Source: Chengkuizengella sp. SCS-71B (GTDB lineage: Bacteria; Bacillota; Bacilli; Paenibacillales; KCTC-33759). Taken from it: 64,000 bases of DNA. The stretch covers positions 1,674,001 to 1,738,000 of the forward strand of contig NZ_JAZHSH010000001.1 of NCBI RefSeq assembly GCF_040100845.1. Direction: 5' to 3'. The notes under the pieces were generated by a model. The model was given only the letters and a program-made list of their open reading frames with translations, did no database searches and was not told where the DNA came from. Below are positions 17,333 to 27,191 of the stretch, piece by piece; within the stretch, counting starts at the first letter, position 1, and every line of letters starts with the position of its first letter. A program made the translations under genes and the position numbers.

Positions 17333-18289
17333 ATGATGGGAAAAAAACAAACACCTGTATTATCTGTTAAACATTTAAAGAAAAAAATCAGTAAAAAATG
17401 GATTATTAAAGACATTTCTTTTGATATTTATGAAGGTCAAATTTTTGGATTTTTAGGACCCAATGGTTCAGGAAAAACGACAACAATTAGAATGTTAGTA
17501 GATTTAATTCGTCCTACTGAAGGTTCAATCTATGTGTGCGGAAAAAATGTACAAACTGAACATGATGAAGCTTTAAAAAATATTGGCTGTATTGTAGAGA
17601 ATCCAGAACTATATTCATATTTAACAGGTTGGGAAAATCTAGAGCATTTTGCGGCTATGTTGCCGAATATATCACATCAAAGAATTCAAGAGGTAGTTGA
17701 AATAGTAGGTATGGATCAGCGCATTCATGACAAAGTGAAAACATATTCACTTGGCATGAGGCAAAGATTAGGTATAGCTCAAGCTTTATTAGGGAAACCA
17801 AGACTTCTTATATTAGATGAGCCTACAAATGGACTAGATCCTCAAGGAATAAAAGAATTAAGAATTTTTATTAGAAATTTGGCAAAAGAAGGTCTGAGCT
17901 TATTTATATCTAGCCATTTATTAAGTGAAATTCAACTGATGTGTGATCGAGTAGCGATTATTAGAAGGGGCGAAGTGATTGCAGTCGGGGATGTAGATGA
18001 ACTTCTTGAGCAATCGAGCAGTACGGTGTTATGGGGAATGTCTCCTGTTGAACAAGGAAAAAAGGTGTTGCAATCATTTCAATCCGTTGAACTAACGCAA
18101 ATTAACGATATGGAAATAGATTCATCTCTCGATTCGTATACAGTTGCTGCGCTAATGAATCCAGAGGAAATTTCTAAAGTAAACGAACAGATGGTCAGAT
18201 CAGGTGTACAAGTAACAAGCATTGAAATCAAAAAACCATCATTAGAAGAATTATTTTTAACATTAACGGAGGGTGAGAAAATTGATTAA
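17333..18289 (+). CDS. ABC transporter ATP-binding protein
   Basis: A 318-residue ATPase of an ABC exporter of the CcmA/DrrA (antibiotic/bacteriocin resistance) group. It has Walker A GPNGSGKTTT, signature YSLGMRQRL, Walker B LLILDEPTNGLDPQG, and the H-loop in SSHLLSE. A C-terminal accessory region (~225-318) is typical of drug or peptide exporters. ATG-ATG follows TAGGAGGTTCGA. Its last codons overlap the start of the permease gene, so the two are translationally coupled. Confidence 0.93.
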   Translation: MMGKKQTPVLSVKHLKKKISKKWIIKDISFDIYEGQIFGFLGPNGSGKTTTIRMLVDLIRPTEGSIYVCGKNVQTEHDEALKNIGCIVENPELYSYLTGWENLEHFAAMLPNISHQRIQEVVEIVGMDQRIHDKVKTYSLGMRQRLGIAQALLGKPRLLILDEPTNGLDPQGIKELRIFIRNLAKEGLSLFISSHLLSEIQLMCDRVAIIRRGEVIAVGDVDELLEQSSSTVLWGMSPVEQGKKVLQSFQSVELTQINDMEIDSSLDSYTVAALMNPEEISKVNEQMVRSGVQVTSIEIKKPSLEELFLTLTEGEKID

Positions 18290-19274
18290 CATTTACCCTT
18301 TAGTTCGTAACGAAGTACTGAAAATATGGAAGAAGAAAAGGTTCTTCGTCATCGTAGTCATTTTAGCAGTACTCATTCCAATTTTTACTTATGCACAACT
18401 GCGTGTTGCTTTAAATGTTCAGAAACAAATGGGAACAGAAGATTGGCGAATTGTTGTTCAACAACAAATTCAAGATTATGAGAATCGTGTCAGCAGCCCT
18501 AGGTTGCAAGAAGAGTGGAAACGTTGGTATATAGTTGAGATTCAAAGATTACAGCTTCATTTAGATCAAAATATAGATCCAAGATCTCCGAATGGAGTCA
18601 CATTTACGAATCAGTTTGTGGCAAATTCAGTAGGTTTATTTTTACCACTTCTGGTGCTTGTCATTGTTGCGGATTTAGTCGCTGGAGAGCATTCTTCAGG
18701 TACGATAAAGTTGTTATTAACAAGACCTATAAAAAGGTGGAAGGTGTTATTAAGTAAATACATAGCCTTAACCATGTATGTCTCGATTACCGTGCTATTA
18801 TTAGCCGTCATGAGTTATCTCATCTCAGGTCTTGTATTTGGTTTCGGTGGTTGGATGCAGCCAGTATTAACTGGATTTGAAGTGATTGGATCAGAATTGA
18901 ATTTAAATAATATTAACATTATCCCGCAATGGCAATTCCTTATAATGGAATTAGGGTTAGCATGGTTTTCATCTTTAGTAGTAGCTTGTCTAGCTATGAT
19001 GGTTTCCGTACTAGTTAGAAGTATAGCAGCTGGAATGGGAATTATGCTAGCTACATTGATAGCAGGTACCATTTTAACCAATATGGTTTCTTCTTGGGAA
19101 AGTGCAAAATATTTTTTCATGGTGAATTTACAAACAGTTTCGTACTTATCTGGTGCTGTACCACCAATTCAAGGCCTAACGCTTTCATTTTCTCTTATTA
19201 ACTTAAGTGTATGGACGTTAATCTCCATTGTAATCTCATTTGTAGTATTTACGAAACGAGATATATTAAATTAA
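18282..19274 (+). CDS. ABC transporter permease (ABC-2 type)
   Basis: A 330-residue membrane subunit partnering the ATPase. A first membrane segment (~15-40) is followed by a ~75-residue extracytoplasmic loop, then five more segments from about residue 105. The motif LVAGEHSSGTIKLLLTRPI is characteristic of ABC-2 permeases. I prefer the TTG at 18282, 9 bases after GGAGG, to the in-frame GTG at 18273, which overlaps that RBS. The gene overlaps the ATPase by 8 bases. The exported compound is unknown. Confidence 0.9.
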   Translation: MINIYPLVRNEVLKIWKKKRFFVIVVILAVLIPIFTYAQLRVALNVQKQMGTEDWRIVVQQQIQDYENRVSSPRLQEEWKRWYIVEIQRLQLHLDQNIDPRSPNGVTFTNQFVANSVGLFLPLLVLVIVADLVAGEHSSGTIKLLLTRPIKRWKVLLSKYIALTMYVSITVLLLAVMSYLISGLVFGFGGWMQPVLTGFEVIGSELNLNNINIIPQWQFLIMELGLAWFSSLVVACLAMMVSVLVRSIAAGMGIMLATLIAGTILTNMVSSWESAKYFFMVNLQTVSYLSGAVPPIQGLTLSFSLINLSVWTLISIVISFVVFTKRDILN

Positions 19275-19326
19275 AGTTTTAGTTATATACTTGTTTTTTC
19301 ACGATTCAACAAAATATTTAAATTCA

Positions 19327-19335
19327 TGGTATAAT
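19327..19335 (+). promoter_or_regulatory. Extended -10 promoter upstream of parE
   Basis: TGGTATAAT at 19327-19335 is a perfect extended -10 element (TGnTATAAT), with a poor -35 region upstream. It lies 43 bases before the parE start and probably drives parE-parC. Confidence 0.55.
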
Positions 19336-19377
19336 GCTAAATATCGTTTGAAGTAATTGGCAAGGGGGCGACAAAGA

Positions 19378-21345
19378 TTGGAACAAATCGATTTATTTTC
19401 GGAGCCAAAAGAAAAACAATCTGAATATGGCGCGGATGATATCCAAGTATTAGAAGGGTTAGTTGCCGTCCGTAAAAGACCTGGGATGTATATAGGAAAT
19501 ACAGGCAATTCAGGATTACATCACTTAGTTTGGGAGATAGTGGATAACGCGGTAGATGAACATCTAGCAAAATTTTGTGATCAAATAGATATTACTATAC
19601 ATAAGGACGAATCCATTACAGTTTTTGACCATGGGCGAGGTATACCAACAGACATGCACAAAACAGGGATTCCAACACCACAAGTCGTATTTACAATTTT
19701 ACATGCAGGTGGAAAGTTTGGAGGCGCAGGATATAAAAAATCTGGAGGTCTTCATGGTGTAGGCGCATCCGTTACAAATGCATTATCAGAATGGTTGGAA
19801 GTTGAAATATATCGAGATGGAAAAATACATAAACAACGTTATGAATACTGGATAGATAAAGAAGGTAAGGAACACGTTGGAGAGCCTGTCACACAATTAG
19901 AAGTGATTGGTAATACACGTAGAACGGGTACAAAGGTTACCTTTAAGCCAGATCACAAAGTATTTAAAAACGGAACTCATATCCAATATGATACATTAGC
20001 TGAACGTTTACAGGAAATTGCCTTTCTAAATTCAGGATTAAAAATAAATTTAAAGGATGAACGTACAACTGAAGAAGTTACGTTTGATTATAGTGGTGGA
20101 GCGAAGCAATTTGTTGAATATTTAAATGAAAATAAATCTGTCTTACATGATGTCATTCATTTTCATGGTGATAAAGATGATATCGAAGTTGAGATAGCCA
20201 TTCAATACAATGACGGTTTTACTGAAACGATTGCATCTTATGTAAATTCAATTCCTACACGTGGTGGAGGAACACATGAAACAGGTTTTAAAACAGCATA
20301 TACAAGAATTATGAATGAGTATGCTCGAAAATCTGGTTTGTTAAAAGAAAAAGATAAAAACTTAGAAGGCTCAGATTTACGAGAAGGTCTAATGGTTGTA
20401 ATCAACATTAAAATGGGGGACGTAGAATTCGTAGGGCAGACGAAGGATCAACTAGGAAGTAGTTCTGCTAGAAGTGCTACTGATGCTGTTGTAGCAGATA
20501 ATATGGCTGTTTTTCTTGAAGAGAATCCTAAAGTTTCACAATTGCTGATTAAAAAATCTGTTCAAGCAGCTAAGGCTAGAGCTGCTGCTAGAAAAGCTAG
20601 GGAAGAGGTTCGATCTGGAAAAAAAGGAAAAAGTCAAAGCTCTAACCTGGGTGGAAAGTTAACACCTGCACAATCTAAAGATTACTCACGTAACGAAATC
20701 TTTATCGTTGAGGGAGATTCTGCAGGAGGATCTGCAAAACAAGGTAGAGATTCAAAACATCAAGCCATTCTGCCTTTAAAGGGGAAACCAATGAACCCTG
20801 AAAAAGCAAAACTTGCAGATATATTGAAAAATGAAGAATATCGGGCTATTATCGCTGCTATTGGAGCAGGAGTTGGACCTGACTTTGAAATAGAAGAAAG
20901 CAACTATAGCAAAATTATTATCATGACAGATGCCGATACAGATGGAGCACATATTCAAGTATTGCTTCTTACGTTTTTTTATCGTTATATGAAACCTCTT
21001 GTAGATGCTGGGAAAGTATATATTGCACAACCGCCTTTATTTAAAGTGACCAAAAAAGGAAGAAAGACATCTATGAAATATGCTTGGTCTGAGGAACAGC
21101 TGCAAGTCATATTAAAAGAATATGGAAAAAATGTTGAGTTGCAAAGATACAAAGGTTTAGGTGAAATGAATCCGGATCAACTATGGGAAACAACGATGGA
21201 CCCTGCTTTAAGAACCTTATTACAAGTACAAATTGAAGACGCTGCTATGGCAGAAAAAAGAGTATCCACCTTGATGGGGGATAAAGTAGATCCAAGGAAA
21301 AGATGGATTATTGAAAATGTAGACTTTACGAAGTTTGATGAATAG
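19378..21345 (+). CDS. parE: DNA topoisomerase IV subunit B
   Basis: The ATPase subunit (655 residues) of topoisomerase IV, which decatenates daughter chromosomes with ParC. A GHKL ATPase domain spans ~20-220 ([33 protein letters not shown]). It is followed by a transducer and a TOPRIM domain ([15 protein letters not shown], and DADTDGAHI). GSAKQGRD and the ParC neighbour favour ParE over GyrB. Translation most likely begins at TTG 19378, 9 bases after AAGGGGGCG; an in-frame TTG at 19357 lies before this RBS. Confidence 0.93.
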   Translation: MEQIDLFSEPKEKQSEYGADDIQVLEGLVAVRKRPGMYIGNTGNSGLHHLVWEIVDNAVDEHLAKFCDQIDITIHKDESITVFDHGRGIPTDMHKTGIPTPQVVFTILHAGGKFGGAGYKKSGGLHGVGASVTNALSEWLEVEIYRDGKIHKQRYEYWIDKEGKEHVGEPVTQLEVIGNTRRTGTKVTFKPDHKVFKNGTHIQYDTLAERLQEIAFLNSGLKINLKDERTTEEVTFDYSGGAKQFVEYLNENKSVLHDVIHFHGDKDDIEVEIAIQYNDGFTETIASYVNSIPTRGGGTHETGFKTAYTRIMNEYARKSGLLKEKDKNLEGSDLREGLMVVINIKMGDVEFVGQTKDQLGSSSARSATDAVVADNMAVFLEENPKVSQLLIKKSVQAAKARAAARKAREEVRSGKKGKSQSSNLGGKLTPAQSKDYSRNEIFIVEGDSAGGSAKQGRDSKHQAILPLKGKPMNPEKAKLADILKNEEYRAIIAAIGAGVGPDFEIEESNYSKIIIMTDADTDGAHIQVLLLTFFYRYMKPLVDAGKVYIAQPPLFKVTKKGRKTSMKYAWSEEQLQVILKEYGKNVELQRYKGLGEMNPDQLWETTMDPALRTLLQVQIEDAAMAEKRVSTLMGDKVDPRKRWIIENVDFTKFDE

Positions 21346-21355
21346 AGGGGATAAC

Positions 21356-23800
21356 ATGAGCCAAGTTGAACAGTTTTTACCTGCTTTTCTTGAAGAAGTG
21401 GTAGGAGACAGATTCGGTAGATATTCAAAATATATCATTCAAGATCGCGCCATCCCAGACGTTCGGGATGGGTTAAAACCGGTGCAAAGACGCATTCTTT
21501 ATGCGATGTATGAAGCAGGTAATCATTCGGACAAGCCATATCGCAAATCAGCAAAAACTGTTGGGGATGTAATGGGGAATTATCATCCTCACGGTGATTC
21601 TTCTATTTATGATGGAATGGTGCGTATGGCGCAATCGTGGAAGATGGGTCATGTTTTAATTGATGGACACGGCAATTGGGGTTCTATGGATGATGATCCA
21701 CCAGCAGCTATGCGTTATACAGAAGCTCGTTTATCTTCTATTGCAATTGAACTGTTACGAGATATTGAAAAGGACACTGTATTATTCAAAGATAATTTTG
21801 ATAATACGATGAAAGAACCTGTCGTATTACCTTCTCGTTTTCCCAACTTGTTAGTAAACGGGGTTAGTGGTATTTCTTCTGGTTTTGCAACTGAAATACC
21901 TCCTCATAATTTAGGTGAAGTCATTGAAGCTTGTATCGACTTAATTGATAACCCTCAATTAACATTAGAAGATTTAATGAAAAAGATAAAAGGTCCAGAC
22001 TTCCCTACAGGTGGCATCATCATGGGGGAAAAGGGTCTTAAAGATGCATATACAAATGGTAAAGGGAAGATATTCCTGAGAGCCAGAACAAACATTGAAG
22101 ACTTAAAGGGTGGTAAACAGCAAATTGTGATTACCGAAATCCCTTATCAAGTTGTAAAATCTCGTCTAGTTACTGCAATGGAAAATATCCGATTAGAGAA
22201 AAAAGTAGAGGGTATTGCTGAAGTTCGTGATGAAAGTGGACGAGACGGACTGAGAATTGTAGTTGAACTTAAGAAAGAGGCGAATGCAGAAGGAATTTTA
22301 GCTTACTTGCTTAAGAAAACAGATTTACAAATTAACTATAACTTTAATATGGTTGCCATTGTAAATAAAGCGCCGAAACAGTTAGGTTTAAAAGCGATCC
22401 TTGAGGCTTATATAGAACATCAAAAAGAGGTTGTGACTTATCGATCTCAATATGATTTGAAAAAAGCACAGGATAAAGCTCATGTCCTTGAAGGACTTGT
22501 TAAAGCATTAAATATCCTAGATGATGTCATTGAAACCATAAAAGCGTCCAAAAACCGTCAGGATGCACAGCAGAATTTAGTTGCGAAATTTGATTTCACT
22601 GAAAGACAAGCAGATGCTATTTTAACATTGCAGTTATATCGTTTAACAAACTTAGAAATCACTTCTTTAGAAAAAGATTTAGTAGATGTTAATAAAATCA
22701 TTGCTAAACTAACTGCTATATTACAAAGTCCAAAGAAATTAATGAACGTCATTAAAAAAGAATTAACAGAAATCTCTAAGAAGTACGCCATTGAACGAAG
22801 ATCAGACATACAAGAGGAAGTTGAAAAGTTAGAAGTGAACTTAGAGGTTATGGTTACTCCTGAGGACGTGCTTGTTACCGTTTCAAAGGAGGGATACATT
22901 AAACGCAGCAGTTTATTATCCTTTACACGTTCTGGTGGTGAACTTGAAAGTACAGGTTTAAAAGAAGGCGATATGGTTCGTTTTATTAGAGAAGTAAATA
23001 CTATAGAGAACTTACTTATCTTCACAAAGAGTGGACAGTACTACATGTTACCTGTCCATCAAATCCCAGAATACAAATGGAAGGACAATGGTACTGCGAT
23101 TGTAAATGTGATCCCTATAGATAAAGAGGATCAAATCGTGAATGTCATCCCTGTTAAAGATTTTGAAGAAGAGGGTAAATCCATTGTATTCGTAACGAAA
23201 TATGGACAAGTGAAACGGAGTTTATTGAAAGATTATGCAACGAAACGCTCTATTGGAATAGTAGCGTGTAAACTGAATAACCAAGATCAAATTATTGATG
23301 TACAATTAAGTGATGAATTGGGCGATTTATTATTAGTTACTAAACTTGGCATGAGCATTCGCTTTAGAGAAAATGAAGTGAAATCGATGGGAAGAGTATC
23401 AGCAGGTGTAAAAGGAATCCAGTTAAAAGAGCTTGACGAGGTCATTGCAGCTGCTTGGATTAAAGATAATGATTCAGGTGAAATATTTGTTATATCTGAA
23501 CGTGGATATGGCAAAAGCACATTAGTTTCGGATTATATGTTGCAAGGACGCGGAGGTAAAGGGGTTATCAGCTTCGAATTCAAAACTGGTAAACGAGTTA
23601 GATCCAATGGATATCAATTAATGTATGCCTGTCTGATTAAGGAGCCAGAAAATTTGAATGTCATACTTAGCAACGGTGAAAAATATCAATTTACAACGCA
23701 GTCAGCACCTATACAAGAACGTAAATCAACTGGTAAGCAGCTAATACCTGTGACTAAAGAAGAACATGTTACGGATGTAGTGAAATTGTCCAAGTTGTAA
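21356..23800 (+). CDS. parC: DNA topoisomerase IV subunit A
   Basis: The DNA-cleaving subunit (814 residues). The quinolone-resistance region reads [17 protein letters not shown], with wild-type Ser and Asp. The active-site Tyr is in the [10 protein letters not shown] segment. The C-terminal third forms the beta-pinwheel DNA-wrapping domain, with ParC-like weak repeats. ATG 21356 lies 10 bases after the parE stop and is served by AGAGGGG; an upstream in-frame ATG inside parE has no RBS. No U-tract terminator was found before the intron relic downstream. Confidence 0.93.
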   Translation: MSQVEQFLPAFLEEVVGDRFGRYSKYIIQDRAIPDVRDGLKPVQRRILYAMYEAGNHSDKPYRKSAKTVGDVMGNYHPHGDSSIYDGMVRMAQSWKMGHVLIDGHGNWGSMDDDPPAAMRYTEARLSSIAIELLRDIEKDTVLFKDNFDNTMKEPVVLPSRFPNLLVNGVSGISSGFATEIPPHNLGEVIEACIDLIDNPQLTLEDLMKKIKGPDFPTGGIIMGEKGLKDAYTNGKGKIFLRARTNIEDLKGGKQQIVITEIPYQVVKSRLVTAMENIRLEKKVEGIAEVRDESGRDGLRIVVELKKEANAEGILAYLLKKTDLQINYNFNMVAIVNKAPKQLGLKAILEAYIEHQKEVVTYRSQYDLKKAQDKAHVLEGLVKALNILDDVIETIKASKNRQDAQQNLVAKFDFTERQADAILTLQLYRLTNLEITSLEKDLVDVNKIIAKLTAILQSPKKLMNVIKKELTEISKKYAIERRSDIQEEVEKLEVNLEVMVTPEDVLVTVSKEGYIKRSSLLSFTRSGGELESTGLKEGDMVRFIREVNTIENLLIFTKSGQYYMLPVHQIPEYKWKDNGTAIVNVIPIDKEDQIVNVIPVKDFEEEGKSIVFVTKYGQVKRSLLKDYATKRSIGIVACKLNNQDQIIDVQLSDELGDLLLVTKLGMSIRFRENEVKSMGRVSAGVKGIQLKELDEVIAAAWIKDNDSGEIFVISERGYGKSTLVSDYMLQGRGGKGVISFEFKTGKRVRSNGYQLMYACLIKEPENLNVILSNGEKYQFTTQSAPIQERKSTGKQLIPVTKEEHVTDVVKLSKL

Positions 23801-23839
23801 GAAAAATAAAATTAAAAATGGAATACACTTCCAGTAGAA

Positions 23840-23922
23840 AGAAGAACATCAGAAAGTCGGATAAAGGAAAAATCACGTCCGGTTTGATGAGGAGGGGCTG
23901 GGAAGCCAGTCCATTACTCTAG
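23840..23922 (+). mobile_element. 3' relic of a group II intron (domains V and VI)
   Basis: Domain V-like: an outer stem AAGTCGGA (23854-23861) pairs with TCCGGTTT (23878-23885), and the ACG bulge sequence typical of bacterial introns precedes the 3' arm. The inner stem around GGAAAAA has decayed. Domain VI-like: GGGCTGG (23895-23901) pairs with CCAGTCC (23906-23912), followed by ATTACTCTAG, which resembles the usual intron 3' end. There is no intron-encoded reverse transcriptase and no 5' intron sequence between parC and this point, so it is a degraded fragment. Confidence 0.75.
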
Positions 23923-23931
23923 GAAGAAATA

Positions 23932-25197
23932 TTAGTTGGCAATCCCTCCAGTGAACACTGTATTGAGTGAATTAAGGTGATGGGTCATCTCCTCGAAATA
24001 CCCTTCTAACAAAGGGTATGTGTTTGCAGGTAGGATCTCATCATCTTTTGTTGTAACTATTTTTTCAATTGGCAATATTCTAAAATTTCTTTTGTTGTTT
24101 GATACATATTTATGTACCCAAGTTGGAATCGTTTCAATAAGAGCCAATTCTATTTTATTTTCTGGAAAATGTTTTCGGATCTGTACTTTGAAGATCACTC
24201 CAACATCTGTGTATTTAGCTGTTCCTTGGTCAGGTCCTTGATTGGAGATGAAGTTTCCCATTGAATAAATAACCACTCCTTTTTTCTTATCTCCATCATA
24301 ACCTTCAAGTTCTAAAATTTCATAAGGTTGAACTACATGAGGATGACTACCTAATATAATATCTGCCCCTGCTTTAATTAAATGTTCAGCGATTTTCTTT
24401 TGAGTTTCATTTGGTGTTCTTTTATATTCTGTTCCAAAATGTACTGAAACTGTAACAACATCTGCCCCTGAGTCTTTTAGTTTTTGAATATCATTAGACA
24501 TTTTTTCAGGATCAATTAGGTTAACTAAATAATCTTTCCCCTCTGGAATAGGAATTCCGTTTGTTCCGTATGTATAAGCTAAAAACCCCATATTAATTTC
24601 ATTTTTTGAAATCATTAATAAACTTTGTCCATCCTCTTTTGAAGCTGCAGTTCCTGTGTAATAAATATCTCGTTCATCTAAAAAATGCAATGTTTTGATA
24701 ATACCATTTTCACGTCGATCCAAAGAATGGTTGTTTGCAGTGGTAAGTACATTAAATCCAGCATTTTTAAGTGCATCTGCTAATTGCTCAGGGGCATTAA
24801 ATTGAGGGTATCCAGAATAACCCATTTCTTTACCCGCAAGTGGAGTTTCAAGATTACCAACAATCCACTCCCCTTCAAGAAATAAATCTTTTACTTCTGT
24901 GAAATAAGAATCGAACGAATATTGGCCAGTTTCGTTATTATATCCATGAGAGATTTGTGGGTAATGCATCATAATGTCTCCAACTGCAAAAAGTTCCGCT
25001 GATGTAGAGTAAGCCAAGGGTTGTTGATTTAATCGTACGTAATTTCTTTTAGCGACTGCTTTTTTAATGTCATTAAATTGTTCATTTTCACCTAATGTAA
25101 GTTCATCAATAAATTCCTCTTGTTGTATGTCATCAGCAGTGAAAGTATTGCTGCAACCAGATAAGATAATTAATGTGATAAGTATTATTTTTTTCAT
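23932..25197 (-). CDS. CapA family lipoprotein (poly-gamma-glutamate capsule-type metallophosphatase fold)
   Basis: A 421-residue lipoprotein: signal peptide with lipobox ILSGC (Cys15), then a CapA/PGA_cap domain from about residue 65. It has the family markers GDIMMHYPQI, GNLETPL, TTANNHSLD, VSVHFGTEY, GSHPHVVQP and YSMGNF. The fold is related to calcineurin-like phosphatases. In Bacillus, CapA works with CapB/C in polyglutamate export, but no capB or capC is present here, so this is a stand-alone homologue of unknown role. RBS GAGAAGGTAACT. It converges on parC. Confidence 0.9.
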   Translation of the reverse strand: MKKIILITLIILSGCSNTFTADDIQQEEFIDELTLGENEQFNDIKKAVAKRNYVRLNQQPLAYSTSAELFAVGDIMMHYPQISHGYNNETGQYSFDSYFTEVKDLFLEGEWIVGNLETPLAGKEMGYSGYPQFNAPEQLADALKNAGFNVLTTANNHSLDRRENGIIKTLHFLDERDIYYTGTAASKEDGQSLLMISKNEINMGFLAYTYGTNGIPIPEGKDYLVNLIDPEKMSNDIQKLKDSGADVVTVSVHFGTEYKRTPNETQKKIAEHLIKAGADIILGSHPHVVQPYEILELEGYDGDKKKGVVIYSMGNFISNQGPDQGTAKYTDVGVIFKVQIRKHFPENKIELALIETIPTWVHKYVSNNKRNFRILPIEKIVTTKDDEILPANTYPLLEGYFEEMTHHLNSLNTVFTGGIAN

Positions 25198-25343
25198 AGT
25201 TACCTTCTCTTTTTTTAAAATAGAATATCCTTTTATCTTATTTTGGCTTCAAAATGATTAAAAATACAACGAGTGTGGAATTTAAAGGATATATCATTGC
25301 TGATATTTTACATAAAGATTAAATATCTGGCAATAGTTAAAAA

Positions 25344-26039
25344 TTACGATTTAATTTCCTCCCATATATTCCAAGGATATACGGATGGAGGAGTGGAAAA
25401 AAATTCAATATCTTTTTTTAAAGTTGGATGTGAAAAGCTGATTCTATTTGACCATAATGCAATCTGTTGATTCTTTTTATTGATTTTCTCTCCATACTTT
25501 TGATCTCCATATAAAGGACATCCTATTTCAGAAAATTGAACTCTAATTTGATGTGAGCGTCCAGTATGTAAACGAATTTGTACTAAGCTTAATCCATTGT
25601 TAGATCCTTTTACTTCATATTCAAGTATGGCTTCTTTACTATTCTTCTCACTTTTTGCAACGCTGAATACTTTATTTATAGACGAATCTTTTTTTAAATA
25701 GTGAATTAATTTCCCCTTTTGTTTACTTGGTGCTCCATGAATAACTGCTATATATTCTTTTTGCAACTGATGTGTGCGAATAGCATTAGATAATCGTGAA
25801 GCAGCTTTAGAAGTTTTTGCAAAAACCATTACTCCTCCAACGGGGCGATCAAGCCTGTGAACTAACCCTAAATATACATTTCCCGGTTTATTATATCGTT
25901 TTTTTACGTCTTGTTTTAATAAATTTAATAAATCTGGATCTCCTGAAATGTCTTTCTGTGTTGGGATATTTATAGGTTTTTCTACAATAAGAATATGATT
26001 ATCCTCGAAAATAATCGGTATAGGATTAATTTTATCCAT
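25344..26039 (-). CDS. RluA family pseudouridine synthase
   Basis: A 231-residue single-domain RNA pseudouridine synthase. The catalytic motif HRLDRPVGGVMVFAKTS contains the essential Asp, and GRSHQIRVQF is the family C-terminal motif. There is no S4 domain, as in the short YhcT/RluC-like group. I take ATG 26039, six bases after GGAGG; an upstream in-frame ATG (26087) lacks an RBS. The target RNA is unknown. Confidence 0.92.
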   Translation of the reverse strand: MDKINPIPIIFEDNHILIVEKPINIPTQKDISGDPDLLNLLKQDVKKRYNKPGNVYLGLVHRLDRPVGGVMVFAKTSKAASRLSNAIRTHQLQKEYIAVIHGAPSKQKGKLIHYLKKDSSINKVFSVAKSEKNSKEAILEYEVKGSNNGLSLVQIRLHTGRSHQIRVQFSEIGCPLYGDQKYGEKINKKNQQIALWSNRISFSHPTLKKDIEFFSTPPSVYPWNIWEEIKS

Positions 26040-26136
26040 ACAAACCTCCAATTTCAATAGTTTTAGCTTGTCCAATTTTACAAACAATTCCTGCCTTAGG
26101 CAAGTTTTATATAGAATATAAATTAAAATATAAAGG

Positions 26137-26165
26137 GGTGCGTATAAGTTTAATTATAACGCACC
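26137..26165 (-). terminator. Probable terminator of the glycine-rich gene
   Basis: Stem GGTGCGT...ACGCACC, extended by TATAA/TTATA. On the minus strand it is followed by CCCTTTATATTTT. It lies between the glycine-rich gene and the RluA gene. Confidence 0.55.
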
Positions 26166-26216
26166 GGGGAAATTAGAGTATAACAGTAAAAAATGATTTG
26201 ATTTAATAAAAGTTAC

Positions 26217-26858
26217 TTATATAAAAAAGCCTCCGGGAGCTCCACTGCCACCAGGAGTTCCACTGCCAGTAGGAGCACCACCGCCACCAGGAGTCCCGCT
26301 ACCACTTAATAAGCCACCTAAACCACCGCCGCCGGATCCGCCGCCACCGAGCATACCACCTAACAATCCACCGAGACCGCCACCACCGCCGGACCCGCCG
26401 CCACCGAGCATACCGCCTAATAAACCTGGTAACATTCCACCGAGACCGCCTCCACCGCCGGATCCACCGCCTCCACCGCCGAGCATACCGCCTAATAAAC
26501 CTGGTAGCATTCCTCCGAGGCCACCGCCACCGGATCCACCACCAGATCCGCCGCCACCGAGCATGCCTCCAAGAAGACCTCCTAAGCCTCCACCGCCAAG
26601 TTTACCCATACCTAACATACCTTTCAATAATAAAGGTAATAAAAATTTGGTCTGTGCTTTATTTCCGCTTCTTGGACTGATGTATATAGTTCCACCTTTG
26701 ACTTTAACTAGTTTTCCAACATATAACGTTCCATCTTTTTTGATGGCATAAATATCTTTGCCAATAAGCTTATTAACTTCTCTTTTAGATATAGTTGGTT
26801 TTTTGGAATGTTTTTTGTTTTTCTTGCTTTTCTTTGTTTTTTTATATTTTTTTGTCAT
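26217..26858 (-). CDS. Lys-rich / glycine-rich repeat protein, probable spore-surface component
   Basis: A 213-residue protein in three parts. First, a strongly basic tail (residues 1-25, mostly Lys). Second, a short beta-rich module (~28-70: KLIGKDIYAIKKDGTLYVGK, then LVKVKGGTIYIS) that looks like a small SH3/LSm-type barrel. Third, from about residue 85, a low-complexity tail of repeats built from GGLGGML, PGLLGGMLGGGG and SGGGG. No signal peptide. RBS CGGAGGGAGTGA. Similar Gly-rich tails occur in spore coat/exosporium proteins of Bacillales, so a mother-cell product assembled on the spore is my inference. The tail DNA (26230-26600) is far more GC-rich than its surroundings because of GGN codons. 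Confidence 0.75.
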   Translation of the reverse strand: MTKKYKKTKKSKKNKKHSKKPTISKREVNKLIGKDIYAIKKDGTLYVGKLVKVKGGTIYISPRSGNKAQTKFLLPLLLKGMLGMGKLGGGGLGGLLGGMLGGGGSGGGSGGGGLGGMLPGLLGGMLGGGGGGSGGGGGLGGMLPGLLGGMLGGGGSGGGGGLGGLLGGMLGGGGSGGGGLGGLLSGSGTPGGGGAPTGSGTPGGSGAPGGFFI

Positions 26859-27191
26859 TTAATAGTTCACTCCCTCCGTACAATATTTATCCGGTATTGA
26901 TTGTCCGTAAGATTTTATTGTCTACATCTTAATGCGTTCTCCATTTATTGTATGTTGCACGTTTTAAGGTGGTATGGACATTCGTTTAGATTAACTAAAT
27001 TGTACATTTGTCTATATAGATAATGAACTTCTAACATGCGTGAATAAGACTTCATTTGGAAGGAGGCTCAGTTCATATTTTTGTAGAAAAATTTTCTCAT
27101 ATTACGATTATTAAGTTCATACATATAAAAAGAAGTTTTGGGAGCATGGTTATATTATTACAATTGGTTAGTTTTAAAAGGAGTTGAATTT
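26859..27191. other. Gene-free divergent region before glgB
   Basis: 333 bases between the divergent glycine-rich gene and glgB. It must hold both promoters. A run TTGTAC...TATATAGATAATG (27000-27024) could be one, but no consensus is good enough to call. No repeats or RNA structures were recognised. Confidence 0.3.

Noticed and set aside
19357..19377. Upstream TTG start for parE
   Set aside because: The AAGGGGGCG ribosome binding site lies after this TTG, so the start at 19378 is better.
22558..23025. 155-codon ORF on the minus strand inside parC
   Set aside because: It is antisense to a fully conserved parC region, has no RBS and no recognisable protein; a coding shadow. The same holds for the other long antisense ORFs, e.g. 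12446-12799 in dynA.
23932..25197. CapA-like gene as part of a polyglutamate capsule operon
   Set aside because: No capB, capC or capE gene is nearby; isolated CapA-like lipoproteins are common and of unknown role.
26230..26600. GC-rich repeating DNA that at first sight looks like a repeat array
   Set aside because: The repeats are in-frame GGN/CTN codons of the glycine-rich protein; there are no spacers or constant repeat length, so it is not a CRISPR array.
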